Shown one piece after another: positions 38,001 through 45,850 of a stretch of 64,000 bases of DNA. The position numbers were made by a program, and so were the translations under genes. Below the pieces are notes generated by a model. It did no database searches. It saw only the letters and a program-made list of their open reading frames with translations, and was not told the origin of the DNA. Source of the stretch: Akkermansiaceae bacterium (GTDB taxonomy: Bacteria > Verrucomicrobiota > Verrucomicrobiia > Verrucomicrobiales > Akkermansiaceae); contig CAIZNN010000020.1 in the NCBI GenBank assembly GCA_903934285.1, positions 1 to 64,000 on the forward strand, written 5' to 3'. Position 1 is the first letter of the stretch. Every line of letters starts with the position of its first letter.

Positions 38001-39871
38001 CGACCGGGACGGCCGGGGGGGCCACCTATTGCCCGGCAGTGCCCACCGCGTGTCCCGCCAGCCCGACCAAATGCCCGGCCGAGCCGACCCATTGCCCGGC
38101 GCAGCCCACTCCCACCCAGTGCCCGCTCGAGCAAACGGTTTGCCCGACCGGCGCCCTGACCGCTTGTCCTGGCACGCCCACCGAGTGTCCGACCACTCCT
38201 GTGGCCACCCAGTGCCCGACTTCGGCGACCTCCTGCCCGGCGGTGTCGACCCAGTGCCCGACCAGCGCCACCGAGTGCCCGGTTAGCCAGACCGAGTGCC
38301 CGCAAGTCCAAACGTCCTGCCCGGCAGCGGTGACCACCTGCGTGAACGAGCCCACCTATTGCTCCCCCGCCGGCACGGTAACCATCTGCCCGGTCACCGC
38401 GACCCAGTGCCCGCAGGAAACCACCAATTGCCCACAGGTCACCACCAATTGCCCGCAAACCACAACCGTTTGCCCGCAGCAGACCACCCAGTGCCCGCCA
38501 AACACGACCCAGTGCCCGCAGGCCCAAACCACCTGCCCGGCCAAGCAAACCGCCTGCCCGCAGGTGGCCACTGAATGTCCGCTGGCTCAGACCCAATGCC
38601 CAAGCCTGCAAACCGAGTGCCCGCGTGTCACCACCGAATGCCCGCGCCTCGTCACGGAGTGTATTCAGGAACCCACCCAGTGCGTGACTACCCCGACCGA
38701 ATGCGCCGCCGGGGCCGTCACCTACTGCCCGCAGACCATTACCGCGTGTCCGCAAACCTCCACCCAGTGCCCGGCCACCGCCACCCAGTGCCCGGTGAAC
38801 CAAACGACCTGCCCGGCAGTCCAAACGACCTGCCCGGCCAAACAAACCGAGTGCCCGGTGAGCCAAACAACCTGCCCTGCCGTCCAAACCGCCTGCCCGG
38901 TGAAGTCAACCGAGTGTCCGGTGGAACAGACCCATTGCCCGGCTTACGTCACCACCTGTGTCGCCAGCCCCACCGTCTGCCCGACCGCCCAAACCGAATG
39001 CCCCGCCCAGCAGACAACCTGCCCGAAAGTCGCCACCGCTTGCCCGGCTCTGCAAACCCAGTGCCCGGCCTATCAGACAAGCTGTCCGCAGGTTGCGACC
39101 CAGTGCCCGCAGGATCAGCCGACCCAGTGCCCGGTGAACGTCACCACCTGCCCGGTCACGGACACCCAGTGCCCGGTGAATGTCACGATCTGCCCGCGTC
39201 TCGCCACCCAGTGCACCGGGACCGCAACGACCGAGTGTGCATTGGAGCCCACCACCTGTCCCGTCGCGACCAATCCGACGCAGTGCCCGAGTGGCCCGGC
39301 GGATACCACCATCTGCCCGATCCAACCGACCCATTGCCCGACCCAGACGACCTATTGTCCGCTTAGCACAGCCTGCGGCCCCACCATCTATCCACAAACG
39401 GCCACCGAATGCCCGGTCCAGTCCACCGAATGTCCGGTCACTGCGGACGGCACCTGCGGCCCGACGATGTCCCCGGACAAGCCCACCGAGTGCCCGGTCC
39501 AGTCCACCACCTGTCCGCTCAAAACCACCGAGTGTCCGGCCAACCCGGCGATTGGTTGTGCCCCGACCTTTATGCCGGCCATCCCAACCGAGTGCCCGAG
39601 GGCCACCACCACCTGCCCGGCGATTCAGACCCAATGCCCGGTGCAAGCCACGGTGTGCACGGCAAATGTCACCGAGTGCCCACTGCCAGGGACCAACTGC
39701 GGGGCGACCATGACGCCGACCACGCCGACCGATTGCCCGGTGTACGCCACCTACTGCCCGATTACGACGGCATGTTACCCGACCATGTTCCCGAACACCC
39801 CCACCCAGTGCCCGACGGATCCCACCCGTTGCCCGCTTGATGCGACCGGAGTGTGTGTGCCGGTGCCCTGA
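35096..39871 (+). CDS. Giant cysteine-heptad repeat protein, paralogue 2
   Basis: 1591 residues with the same plan: MSFQPNLRGLRPLITR, a hydrophobic segment, the conserved head (EYYPEYYDETSKQWIPIPNN), then about 205 T-x-C-P-x-x-x units to the C-terminus. Irregular landmarks shared with paralogue 1 include LCPDPTGA(x)SCP and ADTTICPIQPT, so the two align in register and arose by duplication, then changed in repeat number. Six C-G/A/Y-P-T-x-x-P-x-x-P-T-x-C inserts cluster in the last 200 residues. Composition is dominated by Thr, Pro, Cys, Gln and Ala, with few basic or aromatic residues after the head. If exported, oxidation of roughly 200 cysteines would need a disulphide-forming system. Confidence 0.9.
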   Translation: MSFQPNLRGLRPLITRLVLILGVCLGGLVWLQSNANPDGTPDFKAAIDNASPPSVQLSFEATEDSEYYPEYYDETSKQWIPIPNNQQFFNAGKRVAFVQIPGEPTPKSRILRMVRVDKAIKPTIFPAFNTVCPASQTACPAKATVCTAGVVTICPAAGQAAVTQCPIQLTQCAVAKTQCPSVATTCPIQVTTCTAKPLPTFCGGAITQCPKQATICASVITVCPLQPTTCPKSATQCPAVATQCPADVATICPQLATQCPKQLTACPQAMTKCPVQVTACITSLTSCPQGPTYCPQQPTQCPTSKTACPVLPTVCPNKIQSTVCPAKTTACPASPTICVTATAQTVCPVKQTTCPQKFTICPADMGAVTTCAITAATNCTAVQTVCPTGVVTACPTAQTQCPVQTTNCPMDQTKCPITSTVCPQVALPTECPKAATVCPQISTACPQAETHCPTAITVCPQVTGCTDPTIAPGTVTSCIMAPTHCTIEQTQCPQQQTQCPPLQTQCPQVTTICPLLPSICPAPTMCPMEPTHCPSQATQCPAAQTTCPAVATKCPSQATACPVLITACPQFETTCPIAGSVTVCPVAATTCPVKSTQCPLETTICTTNLTSCSGQQTLCPDPTGATSCPQVPTECPVKPTFCPQAATRCPIYQTICPEVIQITQCPDKATACPAVPTFCPNTDTQCPEKATFCPVRTTQCTSETTQCPVITTQCPQGATYCPVEATKCPSEPTRCPVDQPTACPVAQTNCPVVQTSCPGEATKCPAEPTICSPDHVATQCPAFPTECPQLATACPAIPTACPVQQTQCPQGVTYCPQEETICPRVPTKCPAVTTQCPQSVTTCPTQQTSCPAVATECPIGQTHCPVIPTQCPGDQPTVCPYQDTECPTQTTLCPVAQTSCPQTTTICASATGGATFCPQVTTQCPVTQTVCPSKTTACPQLTTQCPIVATFCPSDPVQTQCPIKETECPTGTAGGATYCPAVPTACPASPTKCPAEPTHCPAQPTPTQCPLEQTVCPTGALTACPGTPTECPTTPVATQCPTSATSCPAVSTQCPTSATECPVSQTECPQVQTSCPAAVTTCVNEPTYCSPAGTVTICPVTATQCPQETTNCPQVTTNCPQTTTVCPQQTTQCPPNTTQCPQAQTTCPAKQTACPQVATECPLAQTQCPSLQTECPRVTTECPRLVTECIQEPTQCVTTPTECAAGAVTYCPQTITACPQTSTQCPATATQCPVNQTTCPAVQTTCPAKQTECPVSQTTCPAVQTACPVKSTECPVEQTHCPAYVTTCVASPTVCPTAQTECPAQQTTCPKVATACPALQTQCPAYQTSCPQVATQCPQDQPTQCPVNVTTCPVTDTQCPVNVTICPRLATQCTGTATTECALEPTTCPVATNPTQCPSGPADTTICPIQPTHCPTQTTYCPLSTACGPTIYPQTATECPVQSTECPVTADGTCGPTMSPDKPTECPVQSTTCPLKTTECPANPAIGCAPTFMPAIPTECPRATTTCPAIQTQCPVQATVCTANVTECPLPGTNCGATMTPTTPTDCPVYATYCPITTACYPTMFPNTPTQCPTDPTRCPLDATGVCVPVP

Positions 39872-39927
39872 CTAACTACAACCCCTTCGGTCGGCGATTC
39901 GTCCTCCGAACAACAAACCCATCCCGG

Positions 39928-39955
39928 TCAACCGGTGGCGAGAGCCACCGGTTGA
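39928..39955 (+). terminator. Hairpin after paralogue 2
   Basis: TCAACCGGTGGC and GCCACCGGTTGA form a 12-bp perfect stem around a 4-base loop (GAGA), 56 bases after the stop. It corresponds to the hairpin at 34692. Confidence 0.65.
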
Positions 39956-39988
39956 TTCGTGTGAAGGGCGATGCTGCGGGTTCTCTTC

Positions 39989-40169
39989 AAGGAGGGGCGG
40001 TCTCCGAACCGCCCAGTCCATGACATAGCCATGAATCGCCAACATCAATCCCTACGGATGCCAGGGCGCCCCACGGTTCCCTTTGCCCTAACCCAACTGC
40101 GACGGATGGTGCGATGGGCGATTCAATCACCTCGTAATGGCCGGGCGGTTCGGAGACCGCCCCCTCCTT
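39989..40169. repeat. REPIN/MITE-like inverted element
   Basis: Arms 39989-40014 and 40143-40169 are inverse copies (one extra C), and each arm alone folds as GGGCGGT-n6-ACCGCCC. Inner partial pairing continues (TGAATCGCC with GGCGATTCA). The element sits exactly between the convergent heptad gene and the operon on the other strand, filling most of 39872-40173. Confidence 0.7.
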
Positions 40170-40173
40170 GGGG

Positions 40174-41094
40174 TTACGGCCCGCTTGTCCCGGTCTGCGG
40201 TGCCACCGGACTTGTCTTGGGTGCCGCAGGTGCCGCAGGTGCCGCAGGAGTGGCAGGAGTGGCAGGAGTGGCAGGAGTGGCAGGAGTGGCAGGAGTGGCA
40301 GGAGTGGCAGGAGTGGCGGGAGTGGCAGGAGTGGCAGGTGCCGCAGGAGTGGCAGGTGCCGCAGGAGTGGCGGGAGTGGCAGGCGGCGGATTGAACCGGA
40401 AAGGCACTCCACGCCAGGCCTCGGCACCTGGCTGTGCCTGGTCCCGCTTGTGATAGGTCTTACAGTTAGCACACCAATAGTAGTCGTTAGGCGAAAGCCC
40501 CTCGGGCAGTGGCGGGATTGCCCCGGCCGCCTGCGGCGCGGCTTGCCCTGCGGGCGCCGGTGGCAGCGCCGCATCCACTGGTTGGCCTTGGGCGGGTTGG
40601 CGTTTGTGATAGGTCTTGCAGTTCGGGCACCAATAGTGGTCGGCCGGGTCGAGTCCTGCCGGGAGCGGTGGAATTGCAACCGCGGCCGCTGCGGCCGGGG
40701 GTGGTGCAACTCCGGCTGCGGGTGGTGGAGTTGCGCCGGCGGGTGGCGGCGCCTGGCCGGGTTGGAGTTTGTGATAGGTCTGGTGTTGCTCACACCAATA
40801 GTGTTGGTCGGGCGCAAGTCCGGCGGGCAGCGGGGGTCTGGCCGCCGCGGCGGGCGCCTTGGCTCCCAGATTGGTCAACCCGGAGATGGCTTCCTTCACC
40901 GCCTTGTCATAATAGGGTGAACCGGGTGCCGCCTGGGTTTCCTCGGAGCCAGTGTAAGAAATCACCGCGGCAGCCACCACTCCGGCCGCTGCCACCGGCA
41001 CCAGCCACGCCATGGCGGGTGCGACAATCGAGGTTGCTTTGTTTTCGCTAGGCATGGGTCTTAGGCTCTTCGATTTGCGCTCAACATAACTCAT
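40174..41094 (-). CDS. Anchored Pro-rich protein with three W-C-x-x-C/H-x-T-Y-H-K modules
   Basis: 306 residues. ATG 41092-41094 overlaps the stop of the upstream gene (ATGA). One hydrophobic helix (about residues 25-45) is followed by three copies of LPxGLxPxxxYWC-x-x-(C/H)-x-T-Y-H-K (residues about 88-112, 140-165, 193-218). In copies 2 and 3 the C-P/A-N-C pair could bind zinc; copy 1 has C-E-Q-H instead. The linkers and a C-terminal tail of (ATP)n from a 9-bp DNA repeat are Pro/Ala-rich. I do not recognise the family. As last gene of a coupled operon facing the Cys-heptad genes, it may recognise or carry thiol proteins, but this is inference. Confidence 0.8.
   Translation of the reverse strand: MSYVERKSKSLRPMPSENKATSIVAPAMAWLVPVAAAGVVAAAVISYTGSEETQAAPGSPYYDKAVKEAISGLTNLGAKAPAAAARPPLPAGLAPDQHYWCEQHQTYHKLQPGQAPPPAGATPPPAAGVAPPPAAAAAVAIPPLPAGLDPADHYWCPNCKTYHKRQPAQGQPVDAALPPAPAGQAAPQAAGAIPPLPEGLSPNDYYWCANCKTYHKRDQAQPGAEAWRGVPFRFNPPPATPATPAAPATPAAPATPATPATPATPATPATPATPATPATPATPAAPAAPAAPKTSPVAPQTGTSGP
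40234..40385. repeat. 9-bp tandem repeat in the C-terminal tail
   Basis: About fifteen copies of AGTGGCAGG or close variants (with GTGCCGCAG variants), read on the minus strand as Ala-Thr-Pro or Ala-Ala-Pro. Length can vary without frameshift. Confidence 0.9.
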
Positions 41095-43415
41095 TTTTCG
41101 CCGCTGGCAACCCGCCCGAACAAGCGGTCGATAACCCCAAAGGCTTGGTTGAAAACCGCCCGTTGCCCGGCGTCGGGCACCACCTTTTCGGAAATTCCCA
41201 TCGCCTGGTCGCTGTAGCGCTCGGCAGCGGCAACCACCAACACCCGCCGCTCGCCGTCGTCGAGGACCACCTCGCCGCTCGGCCAGGCCTCCGCGATGCG
41301 CGCCAAAGCCCCGGCATTCTTCACCAGGCCGGATTGTTTGATGCGCTCCACCGCTTGCGCCGCGGGAATTGTCTTGGCAAACATGAGCAGCAGCGGATCC
41401 TTCGCCCGGCTGGCAATCGCCCCCAACTCGTCCAATTGCCCCAGATCGTCCGGCTTGCGCACGATCAACGCCAGCGCGGTTCGGGCGCTCTCCGCCGTGC
41501 GCAGTTGCTTGTAGAGACCGTTGTCGGCATTCTTATCTAACAACTCAAACCCGGCGTACGCGCCGGTTCGCAGGACCCACTGGATGAACACCTCATAGCG
41601 CTGGTCATAGGGTTCGTTGCTGACGAAGCCAACCAGGTTGTGCCCCGGATCCTTGGCGTGGGCGCCAAACACGACCCACTCGCTTGGCTGGATCGGCTTG
41701 GGAAATGCCGCCTGCCGCTGTTCCTGCCACCGGCTCAGCGAGTGGGCCACCCCAACGCACCCCAGCGCCACCACCGCGGTGGCCAGCCACACCCGCGGCT
41801 CGCGGCGCCAGGCGAGGAAAACCGCCAGACCCGCCAGGGTGAGGATCGGCAGGATTCGCCGCGCCACCGCGCCAAATGCGCCGTCCTGGTGGTTGAGCCA
41901 ATTGACGGTGTTGAGCAGGTACTCATATTTGCCCGGATAGAAGATCTCAAAGTTGGAAAACACCGTGCTGTCAGCCCACGCCACCACCCGCCCCCGCCCG
42001 TAGTGCGATGCGGCCGACACACAAAATGTGCCGCTCTTCATCTTCGGATCGTCGTGCGGTGGCGGATAGAAATTGTTCACCGAGTAGATCGCGCGCACGC
42101 CTTTGGAATGCCCCACCTGATAGATGCAGCGGGTGGACCACGCGGTCGGCCGGATCGAGGTCGGGCCCCGCAGTTTGAACAGGGACATGCCGTGCCAGAA
42201 TGCCGAGGGCTGGCGCGGCGGGTAGAGCATCTGGTGGAAATCCTCGTCGAGATCAAAAAGCACGTCGTCCCTGTATTGGAAGCCGAACGGCTCGCACAAC
42301 TCGTTGATGTGCGAGGTGCCGCCGAACACGTTGGTGTGATCGCCGATGACGAACAGCCCGCCACCACCACGGACAAACTCGCGGATCAGGTCGATCTCAT
42401 CGGTGCTGAAGCGCCGGTCCGGATCATACACCACCAGGGTGCTCGCGCCGTCCAGGTCTTTGGCGGTGAGCGGCCCGCCAGCCTCGACCACCGGATAGAA
42501 CACGCTGAAAAAGCGCTTCATGCAGGCATAGTTGTAGCCTGAATCCGCGCCGTACCAGTCGCGGTCATAGGGCCGGTCGGTGCGCGACCACTGGGTGTGA
42601 TAGGTGCTGATGACAATCTTGCCGGTCTTGGGAGTGCCCGGCGGTTGCCAACACGCAATGCCGGCGAGCAGCAGAATGACTGGCGCGGCTGCCCAGCGCA
42701 AGGCGCGCGGCACTCCCGAGGGCGCCGTTTCGGCCATGGCCGGCGGCGCCAGCCAGCGCCCTAACAGAGCGCCCGCCGCCAACAGGAAGGGCAGATAGAT
42801 CAAGGCCCCCGCCGCTTCGTCCATGAACGGGCGGAAGGGCATCTCCTCGCTCTCGTAACCGACGAAATCGAACAGGGAGCTGGCCAACACCACCACACAG
42901 GCCATCCGCAGCATCGCGGCCGCCAGCAGCACGCCGGCGATCATGCCGAATTTGCGCAGCACGCCGGGAAGTGTGGTTTCCGCCCAACACAGCCACACCC
43001 CGCTGAGCACCAGAAACAGCCACGGCACTTTCAAACCCATGCCGTCGATCGACGCGGCGAACTCCAACGGACCGGCCATCGTCGTTAGATAAACCAGCCC
43101 GCCATGGGTCCCCACCGAGATCCCTGTTAGGCCAAGCAGTCCTGTCACCCCGCTGGCCAGAACCGGGATGCCATCCTTCCAGCGCATCGCGGCGTAATCG
43201 CCGGCACCCAGCGCCGCCCAGCCGAGCACCAAGGCCGCGAGTTGCAGCCACGCCACCTTTCCCAACACCTTGGCGGAGCCCGCGCCGGGTGCCGCCCTGC
43301 GGGTCACCCACCAGTCCGCCACGGCGCCACCGACCCAACAAGCGGCGGAGGGCCACGGGTGGAGTTGCGTCAGTGCCAGCGCGAAGGTCTTGGCCAGTAT
43401 CGAGAGAAAGATCAT
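41091..43415 (-). CDS. Membrane protein with exosortase-like bundle and glutamine-amidotransferase-like domain (gene 2 of operon)
   Basis: 774 residues. About seven helices in residues 1-250. In this part FAASIDGMGLK (about 119-129) stands where exosortases have the A-C-S-G-L-R active site, without the cysteine, while LRMACVVVLAS (169-179) keeps the following conserved arginine. An external domain (about 265-460) is like DUF4350/GATase1: DIDLIREFVRGGGGLFVIGDH. Further helices (about 500-545) and a second external domain follow. The ATG overlaps the upstream stop (ATGA at 43412-43415). I infer a catalytically altered sorting or assembly factor; the exosortase relation is by pattern only. Confidence 0.7.
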   Translation of the reverse strand: MIFLSILAKTFALALTQLHPWPSAACWVGGAVADWWVTRRAAPGAGSAKVLGKVAWLQLAALVLGWAALGAGDYAAMRWKDGIPVLASGVTGLLGLTGISVGTHGGLVYLTTMAGPLEFAASIDGMGLKVPWLFLVLSGVWLCWAETTLPGVLRKFGMIAGVLLAAAMLRMACVVVLASSLFDFVGYESEEMPFRPFMDEAAGALIYLPFLLAAGALLGRWLAPPAMAETAPSGVPRALRWAAAPVILLLAGIACWQPPGTPKTGKIVISTYHTQWSRTDRPYDRDWYGADSGYNYACMKRFFSVFYPVVEAGGPLTAKDLDGASTLVVYDPDRRFSTDEIDLIREFVRGGGGLFVIGDHTNVFGGTSHINELCEPFGFQYRDDVLFDLDEDFHQMLYPPRQPSAFWHGMSLFKLRGPTSIRPTAWSTRCIYQVGHSKGVRAIYSVNNFYPPPHDDPKMKSGTFCVSAASHYGRGRVVAWADSTVFSNFEIFYPGKYEYLLNTVNWLNHQDGAFGAVARRILPILTLAGLAVFLAWRREPRVWLATAVVALGCVGVAHSLSRWQEQRQAAFPKPIQPSEWVVFGAHAKDPGHNLVGFVSNEPYDQRYEVFIQWVLRTGAYAGFELLDKNADNGLYKQLRTAESARTALALIVRKPDDLGQLDELGAIASRAKDPLLLMFAKTIPAAQAVERIKQSGLVKNAGALARIAEAWPSGEVVLDDGERRVLVVAAAERYSDQAMGISEKVVPDAGQRAVFNQAFGVIDRLFGRVASGEK

Positions 43416-45850
43416 CGGGGGGTGGAATCAAACAGGTTTTTAAGGAAGGCGGTGTTGGCCGGGTCGTGGTTTTTATGGCCCTCGACGTTGCGGTTATGCA
43501 AAAACTCCGAGTCGCCGATGATAACCAGTTGGCCCTTGCCCACCGGCACCGACACCATCAGCGCCGCATTGTCGGGAGTGGCGCACAGCACCTTGGCGTT
43601 GGCCGGCACCTTGTCCAGCGGCCAGGCGCTCATGAACGAGACCGGTTGGCCGAATGCCGGACGGTCAAAAAACCGCCCGAGCGGTGTGTTGCCGATGCGG
43701 CAGCCGAGCGGTTCGAGCAAGCTGCGGCTGCCCCCGGCATCCAGATAACCGCAGCCCAGGAGCACGACGCCGCCGCGCTCCATGAAGCGCATCAGGTCGC
43801 GCCGTTCGCCGGGCGCAATCGGTCGCCGCGGCGCATTGAGGATGACGTACCGAGCCAGGTCGAGGGTGGCCGGACTCCAGTCATTGACGTCGATGGGCAT
43901 CAGGCCATGGCGCAGCAGGTTGATGGACACCCCGTGCAAGCCGGTATCCATGGCCGAGTGCTTCGAGGCGTTCGGCTGGTGCGAAAAATCGATCACCGCC
44001 AAGTGATCGCGGCTGAATTCCTTGTCGTAGCGCGGCAGGCCGCCGGTCCCGTGGGTCAGCGCGCTGACCAGGCCGGCACCGCACAAGGCCGCCATGCCGA
44101 CTGGTGCCGCCCGCCACCAAAACGCCAGTGCCGCCAGACCCAGCACCAGTGCCGCCGCGAGCCAGCGGCCCGCAACGCTCGCCGGAAACAACCACACGTC
44201 GGACTCGCCCAGCCAGCCGAGGCTGGCGCGGAGCAACTCGTAGGAGCGCGCCAGATTGTTGTTAAAGAAGCTGGAGGTGTCGCCAAACACCAGCACTTTG
44301 CCCAGGCCGTGACGCTCGCCTGCCACCAACACCAAATCACCTAACTGTTCGCGCGGTTGATATTTGAAATCGCCCAGATAGCCGCGATCCCCCTGCGGGG
44401 TTTCCAGGCCCAGATCGGAGTAGCCGAAGCGCCCGAACACCAAGGGTTGCGCCGCCCCGCCCAGCTCGAGCGACGCGCCCACCAAAATGCCCGGCCGGTT
44501 CTCGGCATCGTCGTGCAGCGTGGCAAAGGGCGTGCCTTGCGGAAACCGATAGGAATGGAACCAACCCTGCGGGAAAAACTGCGCCGAGTCATTGTTGAAT
44601 GAGATGTGGGTCGGTGCCAGCATCTGGTTGAGATGATTGATGCCCTTCTTGACCGAGCCGTCAGGGGAGGGGGTCTTCTCGTCCTTGATGAAGGTGTGGT
44701 CACCTAACATCCAGAGCTTGCCGCCCCGCGCCACAAAGTCCCAGATCCGCTGGCGCGTGTCCTTGCCGAGATCCAGGTCGAGGTTGGTTAGAACCAGGGT
44801 TTTTCCCGGATCGAGGGTGGCCGGGATATCCTTGACCACCTCCGCCTTGCAGCCGAACAAGCGCGCGTATTCCGGCAACATCCCGAACATCCCGCCGGCG
44901 GACTCGCCATAGCGCGTGTAGTCGGGCTTGGTGAAGCTCACCACGCCGCGCTCCACAAAGATCAGGTCACAGGCCGCCGGGGACCGCCACGCCGTGGGTG
45001 GTGTCACCGCCAGCACGGCCAGGGCCGCCACTGCGGCGACCGCTAATTGCCGCTTGCCGAGCGCCCATTCACCCCGCAGCGCGGCCCAGCCCGGCAGCGG
45101 GTCGGCGGCGGCGTCGGACTTGGGGGCCCTGGTGTAATGAAGCGCCAGATAGGCGGTTAGATGCGCCAGGAACAGAAACGCCGGGAACACAATCACGGCC
45201 ATGCCCTGCAAGCGTTTCCACAGTTCCGGAAAGCCAAAGGCGTCCCGGAACTTGAGCGTCCAGGCAAACTCCGCGGCGAAATCCACCTTGTCGAGCAGCA
45301 GCACCGCCGCCAGCGCGTTGAGCAACACCGCCACCAACACGAAACTCGCCGTGCGCAGCGGCGCCACTTTCGTGCCGTCCCAACTGAACAGCGACAGCGT
45401 CAGAAACAGCAGGAAACTGCCGAGATTCAGATAGGTGGGCCCCAGATGGAACGGTTGGCCGGCAATGGTTTGCGCGATGCGGTTGGCCGCCGCCGTCAGC
45501 ATCTCAAGCACGGGATGGCCGAGCGGCGAAACAAACAACCATAGATGCACCAGCGCATACGCCACCACTCCCAGTCGCAGCGCGCGGGGCACCGGCGCCA
45601 CCACCGTCCAGATCGCGAAATGCACCAGCAGCAATAGCATGGTCTCGGCCACCGCCGGCACCGGCAAGACAGCCCGCAACACCATCACCAATCCCAGCCC
45701 CAGCGCCAGCCAGCCGGCAGGCTTCGACGGCTTGAGGCAGAGCGGTAGCGCCAGCAACCCGTATATGAGGAACAAGCGCCCGGCCGGCGGCAGGTAGCCG
45801 ACCACGTCGAAAATCAGGCCCAGGGGTAGCAGATAGAGAAGTACGGACAT
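43412..45850 (-). CDS. Membrane protein with exosortase-like bundle and two GATase-like domains (gene 1 of operon)
   Basis: 812 residues from ATG 45848-45850 (MSVLLYLLPLGLIFDVVGY). Six to eight helices are followed by an external domain with FVARGGKLWMLGDHTF and VLVFGDTSSFFNNNLAR, then two helices (WLAAALVLGLAALAFWW) and a second such domain: MRFMERGGVVLLGCGYLD and KGQLVIIGDSEFLHNRN. Both carry the G-D-x-x-F signature of GATase1-like DUF4350 folds without a Cys-His-Glu triad. The N-terminal AGQPFHLGPTYLNLGSFLLFLTL recalls the exosortase helix, again without the cysteine. Its plan matches gene 2, so the pair may be an old duplication. It is likely in one operon with 41091 and 40174. Confidence 0.7.
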   Translation of the reverse strand: MSVLLYLLPLGLIFDVVGYLPPAGRLFLIYGLLALPLCLKPSKPAGWLALGLGLVMVLRAVLPVPAVAETMLLLLVHFAIWTVVAPVPRALRLGVVAYALVHLWLFVSPLGHPVLEMLTAAANRIAQTIAGQPFHLGPTYLNLGSFLLFLTLSLFSWDGTKVAPLRTASFVLVAVLLNALAAVLLLDKVDFAAEFAWTLKFRDAFGFPELWKRLQGMAVIVFPAFLFLAHLTAYLALHYTRAPKSDAAADPLPGWAALRGEWALGKRQLAVAAVAALAVLAVTPPTAWRSPAACDLIFVERGVVSFTKPDYTRYGESAGGMFGMLPEYARLFGCKAEVVKDIPATLDPGKTLVLTNLDLDLGKDTRQRIWDFVARGGKLWMLGDHTFIKDEKTPSPDGSVKKGINHLNQMLAPTHISFNNDSAQFFPQGWFHSYRFPQGTPFATLHDDAENRPGILVGASLELGGAAQPLVFGRFGYSDLGLETPQGDRGYLGDFKYQPREQLGDLVLVAGERHGLGKVLVFGDTSSFFNNNLARSYELLRASLGWLGESDVWLFPASVAGRWLAAALVLGLAALAFWWRAAPVGMAALCGAGLVSALTHGTGGLPRYDKEFSRDHLAVIDFSHQPNASKHSAMDTGLHGVSINLLRHGLMPIDVNDWSPATLDLARYVILNAPRRPIAPGERRDLMRFMERGGVVLLGCGYLDAGGSRSLLEPLGCRIGNTPLGRFFDRPAFGQPVSFMSAWPLDKVPANAKVLCATPDNAALMVSVPVGKGQLVIIGDSEFLHNRNVEGHKNHDPANTAFLKNLFDSTPR

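Noticed and set aside
36350-38887. Long open frame of 845 codons antisense to paralogue 2 (and others of 393-480 codons antisense to paralogue 1)
   Set aside because: They are Arg/Gly/Ala-rich shadows of the ACC-nnn-TGC-CCG satellite, which removes stops from other frames. They have no start signals, no plausible domains and no export signal.
35096-39871. Metallothionein interpretation of the Cys-rich proteins
   Set aside because: Cysteines occur singly every seven residues followed by Pro, not as C-x-C or C-C clusters, the proteins are far too long, and the N-terminus indicates export.
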